Shown: piece by piece, positions 8,632 to 17,800 of the stretch | Layout of the letters: the number at the start of each line of letters is the position of its first letter | Position numbering within the stretch: the first letter of the stretch is position 1 | Assembly (NCBI GenBank): GCA_034927345.1 | Contig: JAYFQE010000021.1 | Coordinates: 1-64,000, forward strand | Origin: JAYFQE01 sp034927345 | GTDB taxonomy: Bacteria; Bacillota; Clostridia; Saccharofermentanales; UBA5734 | Direction: 5' to 3' | DNA length: 64,000 nt | The notes under the pieces: model-generated | The model's input: only the letters and a program-made list of their open reading frames with translations | The model's database searches: none | Told to the model about the DNA's origin: nothing | Translations under genes and position numbers: made by a program

Positions 8632-10446
8632 TTAACTCATTTCTGATTTTCCGCTTTTATTACGAAAAACAGTTGGTGAAACGCCGGTAATAGATTTGAA
8701 TAGGCGTAAGAAATAGTTATAATTTGGTAATCCAACCTGCACAGCAATGCTGCAGGTAGAATCTGTTGTCGTTAATAACAGTTCTTTAGCGTGATTAATC
8801 CTTTTTGTGTTTATATATTCTGTAAAGCCAACACCAATTTGATTTTTAAATAACCGGCTTAAAGTATAGGTTGAAATATGAAATAATTCAGCTACGCGAG
8901 GTTGGCTTAAGTCGGCATCACAATAAAACCGTTCAAGATAATTTAAAATATCATTTTGTTGTTGTTTTTTATGATTTTCTTTAATTTCTAGAGCAAGCAA
9001 ATCATTTTTTGCCATATTTAAATCGGCTGAACCATTATTGTTTTTATAGCACGAAATAAAACTATCGCGAATGTCATCTAATTTATCTACAATTCTACCG
9101 ATTTTGATGTTGTAATTAATAGTGAAATGTTCAGAGAGCCATTGTTGAATCCATAAGCCAACTTCATGATTATTATCCTTCCGGAGAAAGGCAATAGCAA
9201 CCTTTTTACAATCGTCTTCAGTTTCTGTGATGAACAAACGCAACAGAAAATTCTTTTCTGCTGCTCGAGTTAGTTGATCGGTTTCTCCGTCCAGAAAAGT
9301 CTCCTGTTCTATAATAAACACGAAATAATAAAGCGTAGAAGAGATGTCTATACCTAAATCCTCAAGTTGTTTACGAGAGATATGACCACCGCGAATTAAG
9401 TGATCAACTAACAAGTTAACAATCTGAAAATACTGCTTTTGTATCTTATAGTCTTTAGCATGCAATATATGACGAATAGTTTCGAACTCGCCGTCGTCAA
9501 CGCTGGTGCCAAGATCGCTGATAAGGAGATGAATAGGTCGATAAGCAAAAAACAACGCAGCTGCGGAAACGGCAAGAAGAACGATAAAAACAATTAACCA
9601 GAGAAACTGCATCGACTTATAAAATGTCATTGAACTAATATATAGAGAATCCGACATGACATGAATACTAAATGTTAATGGAAAAGTGCATTCGTTATTG
9701 TTGTAGATTTTCATAACATTTTGCTTTGATCCGGTATTGCTTGTTTCCTCGTTTAGGAAGAGATAGATTGTGCCGGTATCTCTCCCAAGAATATAAAACT
9801 CAATTCCTTGATTTAATGATGTTAACGAATGCAGCCGTTCATGATGTTCCTTACCTAAACGATAAAAAATCAGCACTTTATCTGCGTCGCGTCCCATTGT
9901 TGAGCAATATCCTACCAACATATCACCGTTTTGATTATCTTGTGTATTGGTGGTGCCGAAAATCAATGTTGATAGTTGGTATTCTTCCGACGAAAAAAAA
10001 GGCATTTCAGAATAATCCAGCGCTAATGTATTATGTATATACTGATCCAGCGTTTGACAAGATGATTTGGTGATGACTCGCCTTGATTTATAATAATAAA
10101 TACCATATTCACCTGTTTCATAATCGTTATACTGCGAATGTAATTCATTAACAGCCTCATAATACCAATACGCATTATCATTAAAGCATTTTTCGCCTAA
10201 ATAAAATATACTGCTTGATTTTTTGCTGTTAACACAAAGTGTTACAGCATGATTTTTTAAACAATTCAGTTCTTCGAACATTGTTACATTAAAATATTCA
10301 ACCAATTTATTGTAATATATTTCGTTGTTGCGTTCAAATTCAAGATAGTAACGGCGCCCTACCAATACAGATATTAAAATAATGGGTATAAAAAGCAATC
10401 CCAAAATAATTACTGCCAGGCGGTTAAAGTATTTATGTTGTTTCAT
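8632..10446 (-). CDS. Membrane-anchored AraC-type transcriptional regulator
   Basis: A 604-residue one-component sensor-regulator. A hydrophobic segment near residues 10-32 and a second near 283-305 bracket an extracytoplasmic domain of about 250 residues. The cytoplasmic part ends in an AraC DNA-binding domain (about 505-600): LSQPRVAELFHISTYTLSRLF, then CSIAVQVGLPNYNYFLRLF, ending TGVSPTVFR. Proteins of this layout commonly sit beside LplABC-type importers in Firmicutes and switch them on when extracellular sugar is sensed. The start at 10446 has AAGGAG seven bases upstream. It is divergent from the permease gene at 10844, its likely target. The DNA is AT-rich, like the transporter genes beside it. 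Confidence 0.88.
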   Translation of the reverse strand: MKQHKYFNRLAVIILGLLFIPIILISVLVGRRYYLEFERNNEIYYNKLVEYFNVTMFEELNCLKNHAVTLCVNSKKSSSIFYLGEKCFNDNAYWYYEAVNELHSQYNDYETGEYGIYYYKSRRVITKSSCQTLDQYIHNTLALDYSEMPFFSSEEYQLSTLIFGTTNTQDNQNGDMLVGYCSTMGRDADKVLIFYRLGKEHHERLHSLTSLNQGIEFYILGRDTGTIYLFLNEETSNTGSKQNVMKIYNNNECTFPLTFSIHVMSDSLYISSMTFYKSMQFLWLIVFIVLLAVSAAALFFAYRPIHLLISDLGTSVDDGEFETIRHILHAKDYKIQKQYFQIVNLLVDHLIRGGHISRKQLEDLGIDISSTLYYFVFIIEQETFLDGETDQLTRAAEKNFLLRLFITETEDDCKKVAIAFLRKDNNHEVGLWIQQWLSEHFTINYNIKIGRIVDKLDDIRDSFISCYKNNNGSADLNMAKNDLLALEIKENHKKQQQNDILNYLERFYCDADLSQPRVAELFHISTYTLSRLFKNQIGVGFTEYINTKRINHAKELLLTTTDSTCSIAVQVGLPNYNYFLRLFKSITGVSPTVFRNKSGKSEMS

Positions 10447-10843
10447 TTAATGACTCCTTAATCAAAATAACAATCGAAAACAGAAAAATATTCGATTTAC
10501 CTAACAAGTCATCATATCTGGTTTAGCAACAACATCTAGATTATAGATTCAAGTATTAATGCCTGCAACTTTCTTTTTTTGCTGAAATGCATTTGTTTTA
10601 CGATGCAAAATAATACACTGGAGACATCTGGCACACGAAAAAAGTTTATTTTAAGTCTTTTCTATTCAATTTTTTGATAAATCCGTTAAATAGGACTTAA
10701 AAGCAAAATTATACTCTTGTTGGACATAATGATTGCGTGCTTTAATTCCGCTATGAAAGAAATATTAGTTCATTAACAGCTCAATCATCTTTGCTATTGA
10801 TATAAACGATGCAAAAACAGGTCATTATCACAAAGGAGAACAC
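10447..10843. promoter_or_regulatory. Divergent control region of the AT-rich transporter block
   Basis: This 397-base AT-rich region separates the regulator and the importer operon. The 11-base direct repeat ACGATGCAAAA occurs at 10600-10610 and 10806-10816. It is a candidate regulator site but could be chance. A possible promoter, TTGTTG with TTTAAT about 18 bases on, lies near 10728-10757 on the plus strand. No gene or stable hairpin was seen. Confidence 0.3.
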
Positions 10844-11827
10844 ATGAATATGCAAAAACTGTTCATATGGAATTTATCTGCGATAAAAAAGCAAGTTAAG
10901 ATCAATCAAGATGACGCAATACATAATAATAAGCTTAGTTTGCGTATTTATAAATATCATCAATATTACTATTTATTATTACCTGCATTTATTTATGTTC
11001 TGATTTTTTGTTATGGACCGATGTATGGTTTACAAATAGCGTTTAAAAACTACAAAATGTCATTGGGAGTAGTAAAAAGTCCATGGGTTGGCTTGAGAAA
11101 CTTCTCGGATTTTTTTTCCAGTTATTATTTTTGGACGCTTATGAAAAATACATTTGTTTTATCTTTTAGCATGCTGTTATTTAGTTTCCCGGTTCCTATT
11201 CTTGTCGCTTTAATCATTAATGAACTAAATAAAAGATATAAAAGACTAGTACAGACTGTATTATACGCGCCTCATTTCATCTCAACAGTTGTTTTGGTAG
11301 GCATGATTAATATTATTTTTTCACCTTCTATGGGCATTATCAATACTTTTTTAAACAATCTTGGCATAGCAAGCTTTTATTTTCTTGGATCTCCCAACTG
11401 TTTTCGTCCATTGTATATTGGGTCTGGAATCTGGCAGAATATGGGTTGGAACGCTATTGTCTATATCGCCGCACTTGCCAGCGTTAATCCAAGTTTGCAT
11501 GAAGCAGCTGAAATAGACGGCGCGACGCGGTTGCAACGTATGATTTATATCAATTTACACTGTATTATGCCAACAATCATTATTCTACTGATCATGGAAA
11601 TGGGCAGAGTTGCTACCATCAGTTACGAAAAAGTATATCTTATGCAAAATGAGTTAAATTTGTCTGTTTCTGAAGTTATTCCTACTTATGTATACAAACG
11701 TGGTATTGTCAATAATAATTATAGCTTTGCGACTGCAGTTGGATTGTTTAATAATTTAATCAATGTCACTATGCTTCTAATGGCCAATCTGATTTCTAAA
11801 AAATTTAGTGAGACAAGCTTGTTTTAA
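10844..11827 (+). CDS. Sugar ABC transporter permease, LplB type
   Basis: A 327-residue inner-membrane permease of the carbohydrate CUT1 family, with six main hydrophobic segments. The conserved coupling loop reads EAAEIDGATRLQRMIYINLH, the contact site for the ATPase. The opening YYYLLLPAFIYVLIFCYGPMYGLQIAFKNYK is typical of LplB/YteP permeases (written here as overlapping short motifs YYYLLLPAF and YGPMYGLQIAF). It has AAAGGAG eight bases before the ATG. It is first in a three-gene operon with the permease at 11859 and the binding protein at 12769. No ATPase gene is present, as is usual for this subfamily, which shares an MsmX-type ATPase encoded elsewhere. Confidence 0.93.
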   Translation: MNMQKLFIWNLSAIKKQVKINQDDAIHNNKLSLRIYKYHQYYYLLLPAFIYVLIFCYGPMYGLQIAFKNYKMSLGVVKSPWVGLRNFSDFFSSYYFWTLMKNTFVLSFSMLLFSFPVPILVALIINELNKRYKRLVQTVLYAPHFISTVVLVGMINIIFSPSMGIINTFLNNLGIASFYFLGSPNCFRPLYIGSGIWQNMGWNAIVYIAALASVNPSLHEAAEIDGATRLQRMIYINLHCIMPTIIILLIMEMGRVATISYEKVYLMQNELNLSVSEVIPTYVYKRGIVNNNYSFATAVGLFNNLINVTMLLMANLISKKFSETSLF

Positions 11828-11858
11828 GTGAATAAAATCATGAAAGGGTCACTAGACT

Positions 11859-12740
11859 ATGTTAAAAACTAAACATAAATGTGAGCTGTTTGATATCGTT
11901 ACAAACACAATATCACTATTTCTTTTCTGTATTGTTGTTTATCCATTAATTTTGGTGATTTCCAGTTCTATCAGTAATCCGCAGCTTGTTGCTACGGGAC
12001 AAATAACACTATTGCCTCGTGAAATTACTTTTGCCGGGTATGCTAGCATCATAAAAAATAAGGATTTGATAATAGGTTTTGAGAATTCGGTTTTTTACAT
12101 GGTTTTAGGTACACTGGTTGATCTGATCGTCACGGTACCCGCGGGATATGTACTGACAAAAAACAAACTCCCCGGACATAAAATATTTATGTTTTTCTTT
12201 ATGTTTACCATGTATTTCTCCGGTGGCATAATTCCATCGTTTTTATTGGTCAAGAATCTCGGTCTTTATAATAACAGATTTACGCTTATTATATTAGGTG
12301 CATTTAGCATGTATAATTGTATTATCTGTCGTTCATTCTTCTCATCCTTACCGAAAGAACTAGAAGAATCGGCAGCTATTGATGGCTGTTCGATAATGAG
12401 AAATTTTATTAGCATCATTATCCCGTTATCTAAAGCGTTGCTCGGAGTAATGGTATTATATTTTGCGGTATATCATTGGAACTCATATTTTGACGCAATG
12501 ATTTATATTAAAGATGATGCGATGCAGACGTTGCAGGTTTTTTTGCGGCGCATTTTAGTTTTAGCTCAGCAAATGGCCCAAGCTGAGGAATCAGCCGGAT
12601 ATGCGCAATCTATGGCCGACTACGAAGCGTTGCTTCGTTATGCCGTTATTGTTGTCTCCTCTTTACCGATGATGATAGCGTACCCCTTTGTACAAAAGTA
12701 TTTTGATAAAGGAGTTATGATCGGTTCGGTAAAGGGATAA
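11859..12740 (+). CDS. Sugar ABC transporter permease, YtcP/LplC type
   Basis: A 293-residue CUT1 permease, the second half of the membrane channel formed with the product of the gene at 10844. The EAA loop is EESAAIDGCSIMRNFI followed by IIPLSKALLGVM. The C-terminus QKYFDKGVMIGSVKG is the hallmark ending of this subfamily. The gene begins 31 bases after its partner, with GAAAGGG upstream of the ATG. Substrate unknown, but large binding proteins of this type generally carry oligosaccharides. Confidence 0.93.
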   Translation: MLKTKHKCELFDIVTNTISLFLFCIVVYPLILVISSSISNPQLVATGQITLLPREITFAGYASIIKNKDLIIGFENSVFYMVLGTLVDLIVTVPAGYVLTKNKLPGHKIFMFFFMFTMYFSGGIIPSFLLVKNLGLYNNRFTLIILGAFSMYNCIICRSFFSSLPKELEESAAIDGCSIMRNFISIIIPLSKALLGVMVLYFAVYHWNSYFDAMIYIKDDAMQTLQVFLRRILVLAQQMAQAEESAGYAQSMADYEALLRYAVIVVSSLPMMIAYPFVQKYFDKGVMIGSVKG

Positions 12741-12768
12741 AAACAATATATTTTTGAGGAGGATACCA

Positions 12769-14409
12769 ATGAAAAAGAAAAAACTACTTCTATCCCTGCT
12801 TCTACTGGCTTCTATGATGCTGTCCATAACCGGCTGTGGCGAGATGGCTACCAGCTCAATGACAACTGCTGTCACGACGATGTCGGAAACAACAGGTGAA
12901 AGTCCAACGACCAACCAGAGCTTGGCAGATACTTATCCAATTGTAGATAAACCAATCACCGTCAAAGGAGTCGTTGTAGGACGCAGCACAAAAACACGCA
13001 AAGATCGTGTTGTCTGGAATAAGGTGTCTGAAATTACCGGCATTAATATTGAGTGGGAGTGTATCGATGAAGATGCGCTGGCTACTTATCTGGCCGGCAG
13101 CGACTGGCCTGATTTCATCCATTATAATCTAAGTAGTTCGCTGATTAATGATTACGGCGTGGTTGGCAACCGTTTCGTTAATTATCTGGACTATACTGAG
13201 TACATGCCGAATTTTGTACAAGCACTGAGTGATTATCCAATAATGGTAAAAGCTGCCACTCAATCCAATGGAAAAATGTATAATCTGCCAGGTATGGAAA
13301 TATCTGCCACCGTCGTTTCCGCACGCCCATATATGCGGACCGACGTTTTGGATGCTGCCGGAGTAAAAACACCTGCAACTGTAAATGAATTTCATGATGC
13401 GTTGGCTACACTGAAAGAAAAGGAAGGCGTCGCAAGCTTTATTCCTGATTTGGGCAATGATGAATCTTACTGGGGTCCGATGCTATTTGCCGCCTTTGGC
13501 ACACTGACAAATATGAATTTTGATGATGACGGAACCGGAAAGGTTATTTTTAACCGTACATCTAATCAAATAAAACTTTATTTAACTTGGATGAATCAAC
13601 TTTATTCTGAAGGTTTAATTCATCAAGAATATCTTACTATGGATGGAACAAGCCGACTCGACGCTGCCAAATCTGGGCAAGTAGCTTTTATAGGCGGTGG
13701 TGAAGGCAACAGTCTACAGGCTTCAGATTTTTCGGACGGTAAATTCCACTTGGACTGTTTAGCGCCGTTGACGTCTGAATATGACAATACTCAGACTATC
13801 CTTGGTAAAACCGGCTATTTTCCCGGCGGTGGCTTTTTTATGAGCAATACAAGTGAGTATATTAAAGAACTATGCCAGATGTTTGATATAATGTATGCAA
13901 CAAAAGAAGTTGTTGCCGGCAGTGGTTTATGTGGTCAATCATTTTGCTACGGAATTCAAGGTACCGACTGGGATCTGGATGGATCGGGTACAGGGACTTA
14001 TTCTTTGACTGCTCCGGACAGCTATAACGGTGCTTTTACCACTTATCAGTATGAAGAATTGATTTGGGAAAATTCTGGTCGTTCCGATGCATTAGCCGGT
14101 CTTGTTACATCGACTCCTAGCAACGGACAAGCACGCCAGTATGGTTTTACAAAAAATGTTATTCCATATCTATCTGATCTGTATTTCCCGGTTAATATAT
14201 TGAAGTTCACAGAGGATGAACAATATGTTTTGGATAATAAACTAACTGACATACAAACCTACTATAAGGAAATGGAAGGAAAGTTTATCACAGGTGTTAC
14301 GGATATCAAGACCGGCTGGGACGAATATTGCCAGACTCTGGATCAATTAGGCGTACAAGACATCATTGATGTATATCAATCCGCTTATGACAGATGGAAT
14401 AATACTTAA
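12769..14409 (+). CDS. Extracellular sugar-binding lipoprotein, LplA type
   Basis: A 546-residue solute-binding lipoprotein. The signal peptide (KKKKLLLSLLLLASMML) ends in the lipobox SITGC, so the cysteine near residue 23 would be lipidated and the protein tethered outside the membrane. A Ser/Thr-rich linker follows, then a large two-lobed binding fold (about 500 residues, longer than the usual 400, as in LplA). It would deliver its ligand to the permeases encoded just upstream. I chose the ATG at 12769 because GAGGAGG lies six bases before it; an ATG at 12754 has no site. It ends the operon; a stem-loop at 14466-14496 follows. Confidence 0.92.
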   Translation: MKKKKLLLSLLLLASMMLSITGCGEMATSSMTTAVTTMSETTGESPTTNQSLADTYPIVDKPITVKGVVVGRSTKTRKDRVVWNKVSEITGINIEWECIDEDALATYLAGSDWPDFIHYNLSSSLINDYGVVGNRFVNYLDYTEYMPNFVQALSDYPIMVKAATQSNGKMYNLPGMEISATVVSARPYMRTDVLDAAGVKTPATVNEFHDALATLKEKEGVASFIPDLGNDESYWGPMLFAAFGTLTNMNFDDDGTGKVIFNRTSNQIKLYLTWMNQLYSEGLIHQEYLTMDGTSRLDAAKSGQVAFIGGGEGNSLQASDFSDGKFHLDCLAPLTSEYDNTQTILGKTGYFPGGGFFMSNTSEYIKELCQMFDIMYATKEVVAGSGLCGQSFCYGIQGTDWDLDGSGTGTYSLTAPDSYNGAFTTYQYEELIWENSGRSDALAGLVTSTPSNGQARQYGFTKNVIPYLSDLYFPVNILKFTEDEQYVLDNKLTDIQTYYKEMEGKFITGVTDIKTGWDEYCQTLDQLGVQDIIDVYQSAYDRWNNT

Positions 14410-14465
14410 GTTTATCAGAAATATACTCAGAAAAATTTATGACTTAATCATGTAAGTTTTACGGT

Positions 14466-14496
14466 AGAGCCCCGGTTAACGAATAACCGAGGCTCT
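14466..14496 (+). terminator. Stem-loop after the importer operon
   Basis: AGAGCCCCGGTTA pairs with TAACCGAGGCTCT with one mismatch and a short loop, 57 bases after the stop of the binding-protein gene. There is no strong T-run, so it may be a weak terminator or an mRNA-stabilising hairpin. Confidence 0.6.
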
Positions 14497-14667
14497 GCTC
14501 AATCAATATAAATAATTTTATTCATATATAGCCGACAACTTAAACCTCCAGTTATCCAGTTTCTCGGCTTGATCCATCCGTCCAGGCGATACTGCAGAGG
14601 GCAGTTGAGAACAAATTTTCAGTTTATTGAATTGAATTTTGTCGATAACCTGAAATCCAAGTTATTC

Positions 14668-14746
14668 GGTGTCCGACAGCCCTTCCGGATACGAGTTAAG
14701 GCCGTTAGGCCGCAAGGTCGAGTATCCGGAAGGGTTGCCGGATACC
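14668..14746. repeat. Type 2 hairpin repeat
   Basis: The inner stem CCTTCCGGATAC pairs with GTATCCGGAAGG, and the outer arms (GGTGTCCGACAGC / GTTGCCGGATACC) pair with wobbles. The tip is TTAAGGCC-GTTA-GGCCGCAA, the reverse orientation of the block A copies. Two inner-stem pairs differ from the block A copy, with both partners changed. Confidence 0.85.
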
Positions 14747-14801
14747 CAGTATCCGGAAGGGTTGCCGGACACCCAGTATCCGGAAGGGTTGCCGGACACC
14801 T
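14721..14801. repeat. 27-base tandem repeat, three copies
   Basis: AGTATCCGGAAGGGTTGCCG plus GAYACCC is repeated three times with a period of exactly 27 bases (starting at 14721, 14748 and 14775). The first copy is also the right arm of the type 2 hairpin, so the array looks like local duplication of one hairpin arm. It ends just before the glucan synthase stop codon at 14803. Confidence 0.9.
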
Positions 14802-14802
14802 T

Positions 14803-17800
14803 TCAGTGTTTCCTTTCATTTAAACGGACGACGACCTGATGACGGCCGCCGTCGTCGATGAGTTCGAAGCTGTTGCCGTCGGCGGGGACGCCGTCGACGG
14901 TCATCGATTGGACGGTTGCTCCGTCGCCGTTTTTATTCTGGATGGTTATTTGATACAGGGTCCGGCCGATCTGGTAGTCTGCCTGATAGCCTTTCCAGGA
15001 GAAGGGTATGCAGGGATCGATGATCAGACGGCCGTCCTGCCGGTTGATGCCGAGGAAGGTTTTAAGGACGGCTTGATACATCCATCCGGCCGACCCGGTA
15101 TACCAGCTCCAGCCGGCTCTTCCCTTGTAGGGCTCGGCCATACAGATATCGGCCGACATGACATAGGGTTCTTTTTCGTAAAGATTGGCAGAAGCCATGT
15201 CCTGTGTGGAGCGGATGGGATTTAAGAGGTTCAGGAACCGCCAGGCTTCGGCGGTTTTCTTGAGCTTAGCCGCCGCCATAGCCAGCCAGACTGCCGCATG
15301 GGTGTATTGGCCGCCGTTTTCACGGACGCCGGGATAATAACCCCGGATATAACCAGGATTATCGGTCGATTGATCAAAAGGCGGCGTCAGCAGCTGGATG
15401 GCGCGGCTGTCATCGTGAACCAGATAATAGGAGGCGGAATCCAAGGCTTTCTCGGCTTTTTTGCGATTGGCGGCATTAGTCAGGATAGCCCAGGATTGGC
15501 TGACCGAGTCGATCTGGCATTCGTCGTTGGCCTTTGATCCGAGCGGGTGGCCATTATCAAAGAAGCCCCGGAGGTACCACATGCCGTCCCAGGCCTTGTT
15601 TTCCAGGTTGCTCAGCAGATTGGCCGCAATGCTCGCCATATGCCGGGATTCGATGGGATCATCCATCTGGCGGCATATTTGGATGAAGCTATGCAGGACG
15701 GAATAAAGAAACCAGCCCAGCCAGACGCTCTCGCCGCTGCCGCCGATGCCGACGGCGTTCATGCCGTCATTCCAATCGCCGCCGCCCATCAGGGGCAAGC
15801 CGTTGCGGCCGAAACGGCAGGCGTGGTTGATGGCTGCCAGGCAATGACGGTAAACAGTGTCACGCCGGGTTGATTCCTGCGGCGTGAACATGATCTCGTG
15901 CTGGCCGTTTTGCAGGGATTCGCCGTCCAGATAGGGGACTTGTTCGGCAAGGATACTCAGATCGCCGGTTTGCGCGGTATATTCGGCTGTAACATAAGGC
16001 AGCCAGAGTAAATCGTCGGAGATGAGGGTCCGTACGCCGGCGCCGGTCGGGGGATGCCACCAGTGCTGGACATCACCGTCGATGAATTGCCGGGAACTGC
16101 AGAGCAGGATTTGCCGGCGGGCCAAATCGGGATTCCCGTCAAGAAAGGCCAGGACATCCTGCAGCTGGTCACGGAAGCCGTAAGCGCCGCCGCACTGGTA
16201 GAAAGCAGCGCGCGCTCTGATCCGGCAGGCAAGAACCTGGTAACGCAGCCAGCCGTTCATCAGGATATCCAGAGCCCGATCCGGTGTGCGGACGGAAATA
16301 CCGCCCAATTCCCGCTCCCATTCTTGCTTAACGGTCAACAAAGCATTTTCCGCATACTCCGGGCTCTGGTATAGTTTAATCAACCGGGCGGATTTTTCGG
16401 GACTGTCGGTCTGGCCGAGGCCGAAAACCAGTGTTTTTGATTCCGACGGAGCGAAATCCAGGGCAATCTGGATGACGCCGCAAGGATCGCTGCAAACGCC
16501 GACAGTATTGGAAAAAACAGGCAGGGCAAGTCCGGAAGGGAATCGCAGCGAAGTGCCTGTACTGAGAAATTCACGGCGGTCCCCGGTATAGGAGACGATG
16601 GGTTCGCTGGCAAAAATGAAAGTATGTTGGCCGCGGTACAAATCCTGATAGACATTCTGGGCAGTCAGACAGCTGTTCTGATGGTCGAAAGCCGTAACGA
16701 GGTAAGGCACCGACTGGTCGCGCATGACGCCGAGCACCCATTTCACATAGAAAGTCAAGGTATATCGGCCTTTCGCGGCGGCCTGGTTGGTCAGATTCAA
16801 GAGCCAGATCTTGACCGGTTCTTTGGTGTCAACGAAGATGTTCAGGGATATGTCGAGATCCAGTTCCTGATGTTCAAATACCGAGTAGCCGAAACCGTGC
16901 CGAACCTGATAATTGCCGCCGTATCCCGGCTGTAATAAAAAGGGCGACGTCAGGGCGCCGGAGGCTTCGTCCCGGATGTAGATAACTTCAGAAATCTGAT
17001 CGATTACGGGATCGTTCGACCAGGCGGTCAGCTTGTTTTCCCGGCTGTTTCCGGCCCAGGTGTAGCCGGCGCCTGATTCTGAAATATGAAAACCGAAGCC
17101 TTCATTGGCAATGACGTTGATCCAGGGACTTGGCGGTCTGATGCCATTCCGGATGCGGATCACATATTCGCGGCCGTCTTTGGCAAAACCGCCATAACCG
17201 TTATCGAATTCCAGCGGTTCTTCGGCTTCCCCGAATTGCGGCAGCGCCGCTGCCGTCGGCGCGATCGGGACGGCTGTACCGGCGGACAGTTGGATTACTT
17301 TCCGGCGGCCGGTTTCGGCTGGTTTGATTTCCGGCAGCATGCTTTCGGCTTTCCGGTTTCTGAAATAGATGCCGGTTTCTGAGGTGAAAACCAGACAGGC
17401 GGTCGTAAGCAGCAGATCTAGTTCATCCGGTGATAATTGAAAACGATTGAGGGTAAACAAGCACGGTTTGGCGTGCGTGTCGTTGAAGATGATCAGCCGG
17501 CTGGTCATATTCTGGATGAACAGGGTCATTTCCTGCACATAGCCTGATTCTTCGTCATTGAGGATCACCAGGTCGACCGGTATATGGTGAAGTCGCAAAA
17601 CTTCAAAAGCCAATAGCACGTCATTGATCATTGGGGCTGATTTTAAGTCCATGACGCGGAGCAGCATAATCGGGAAATCACCGGAAATGCCGAACCGCCA
17701 TAACCCGCTTTGTCCTTTTTGATTGCGCAGGACTGATTCTGCCGGCCCGCGGTATACCCGGTCCGGATAGTAAATGGCGGCGACCAGTTCCAGGATGGCA

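Larger units (their letters stand above)
14583..14801. repeat. Intergenic repeat block C
   Basis: This block lies in the 393-base gap between two convergent genes (stops at 14409 and 14803). It starts with a diverged linear module (GATACTGCAGAGGGCAGTTG at 14588) and continues with a type 2 hairpin (14668-14746). It ends in a 27-base tandem repeat that touches the stop codon of the glucan synthase gene. The rest of the gap holds the stem-loop at 14466-14496 and otherwise no feature. Confidence 0.8.

Noticed and set aside
14721..14801. Short regular repeats that might suggest a CRISPR array
   Set aside because: The 27-base units are directly adjacent with no spacers, and no cas gene is present.
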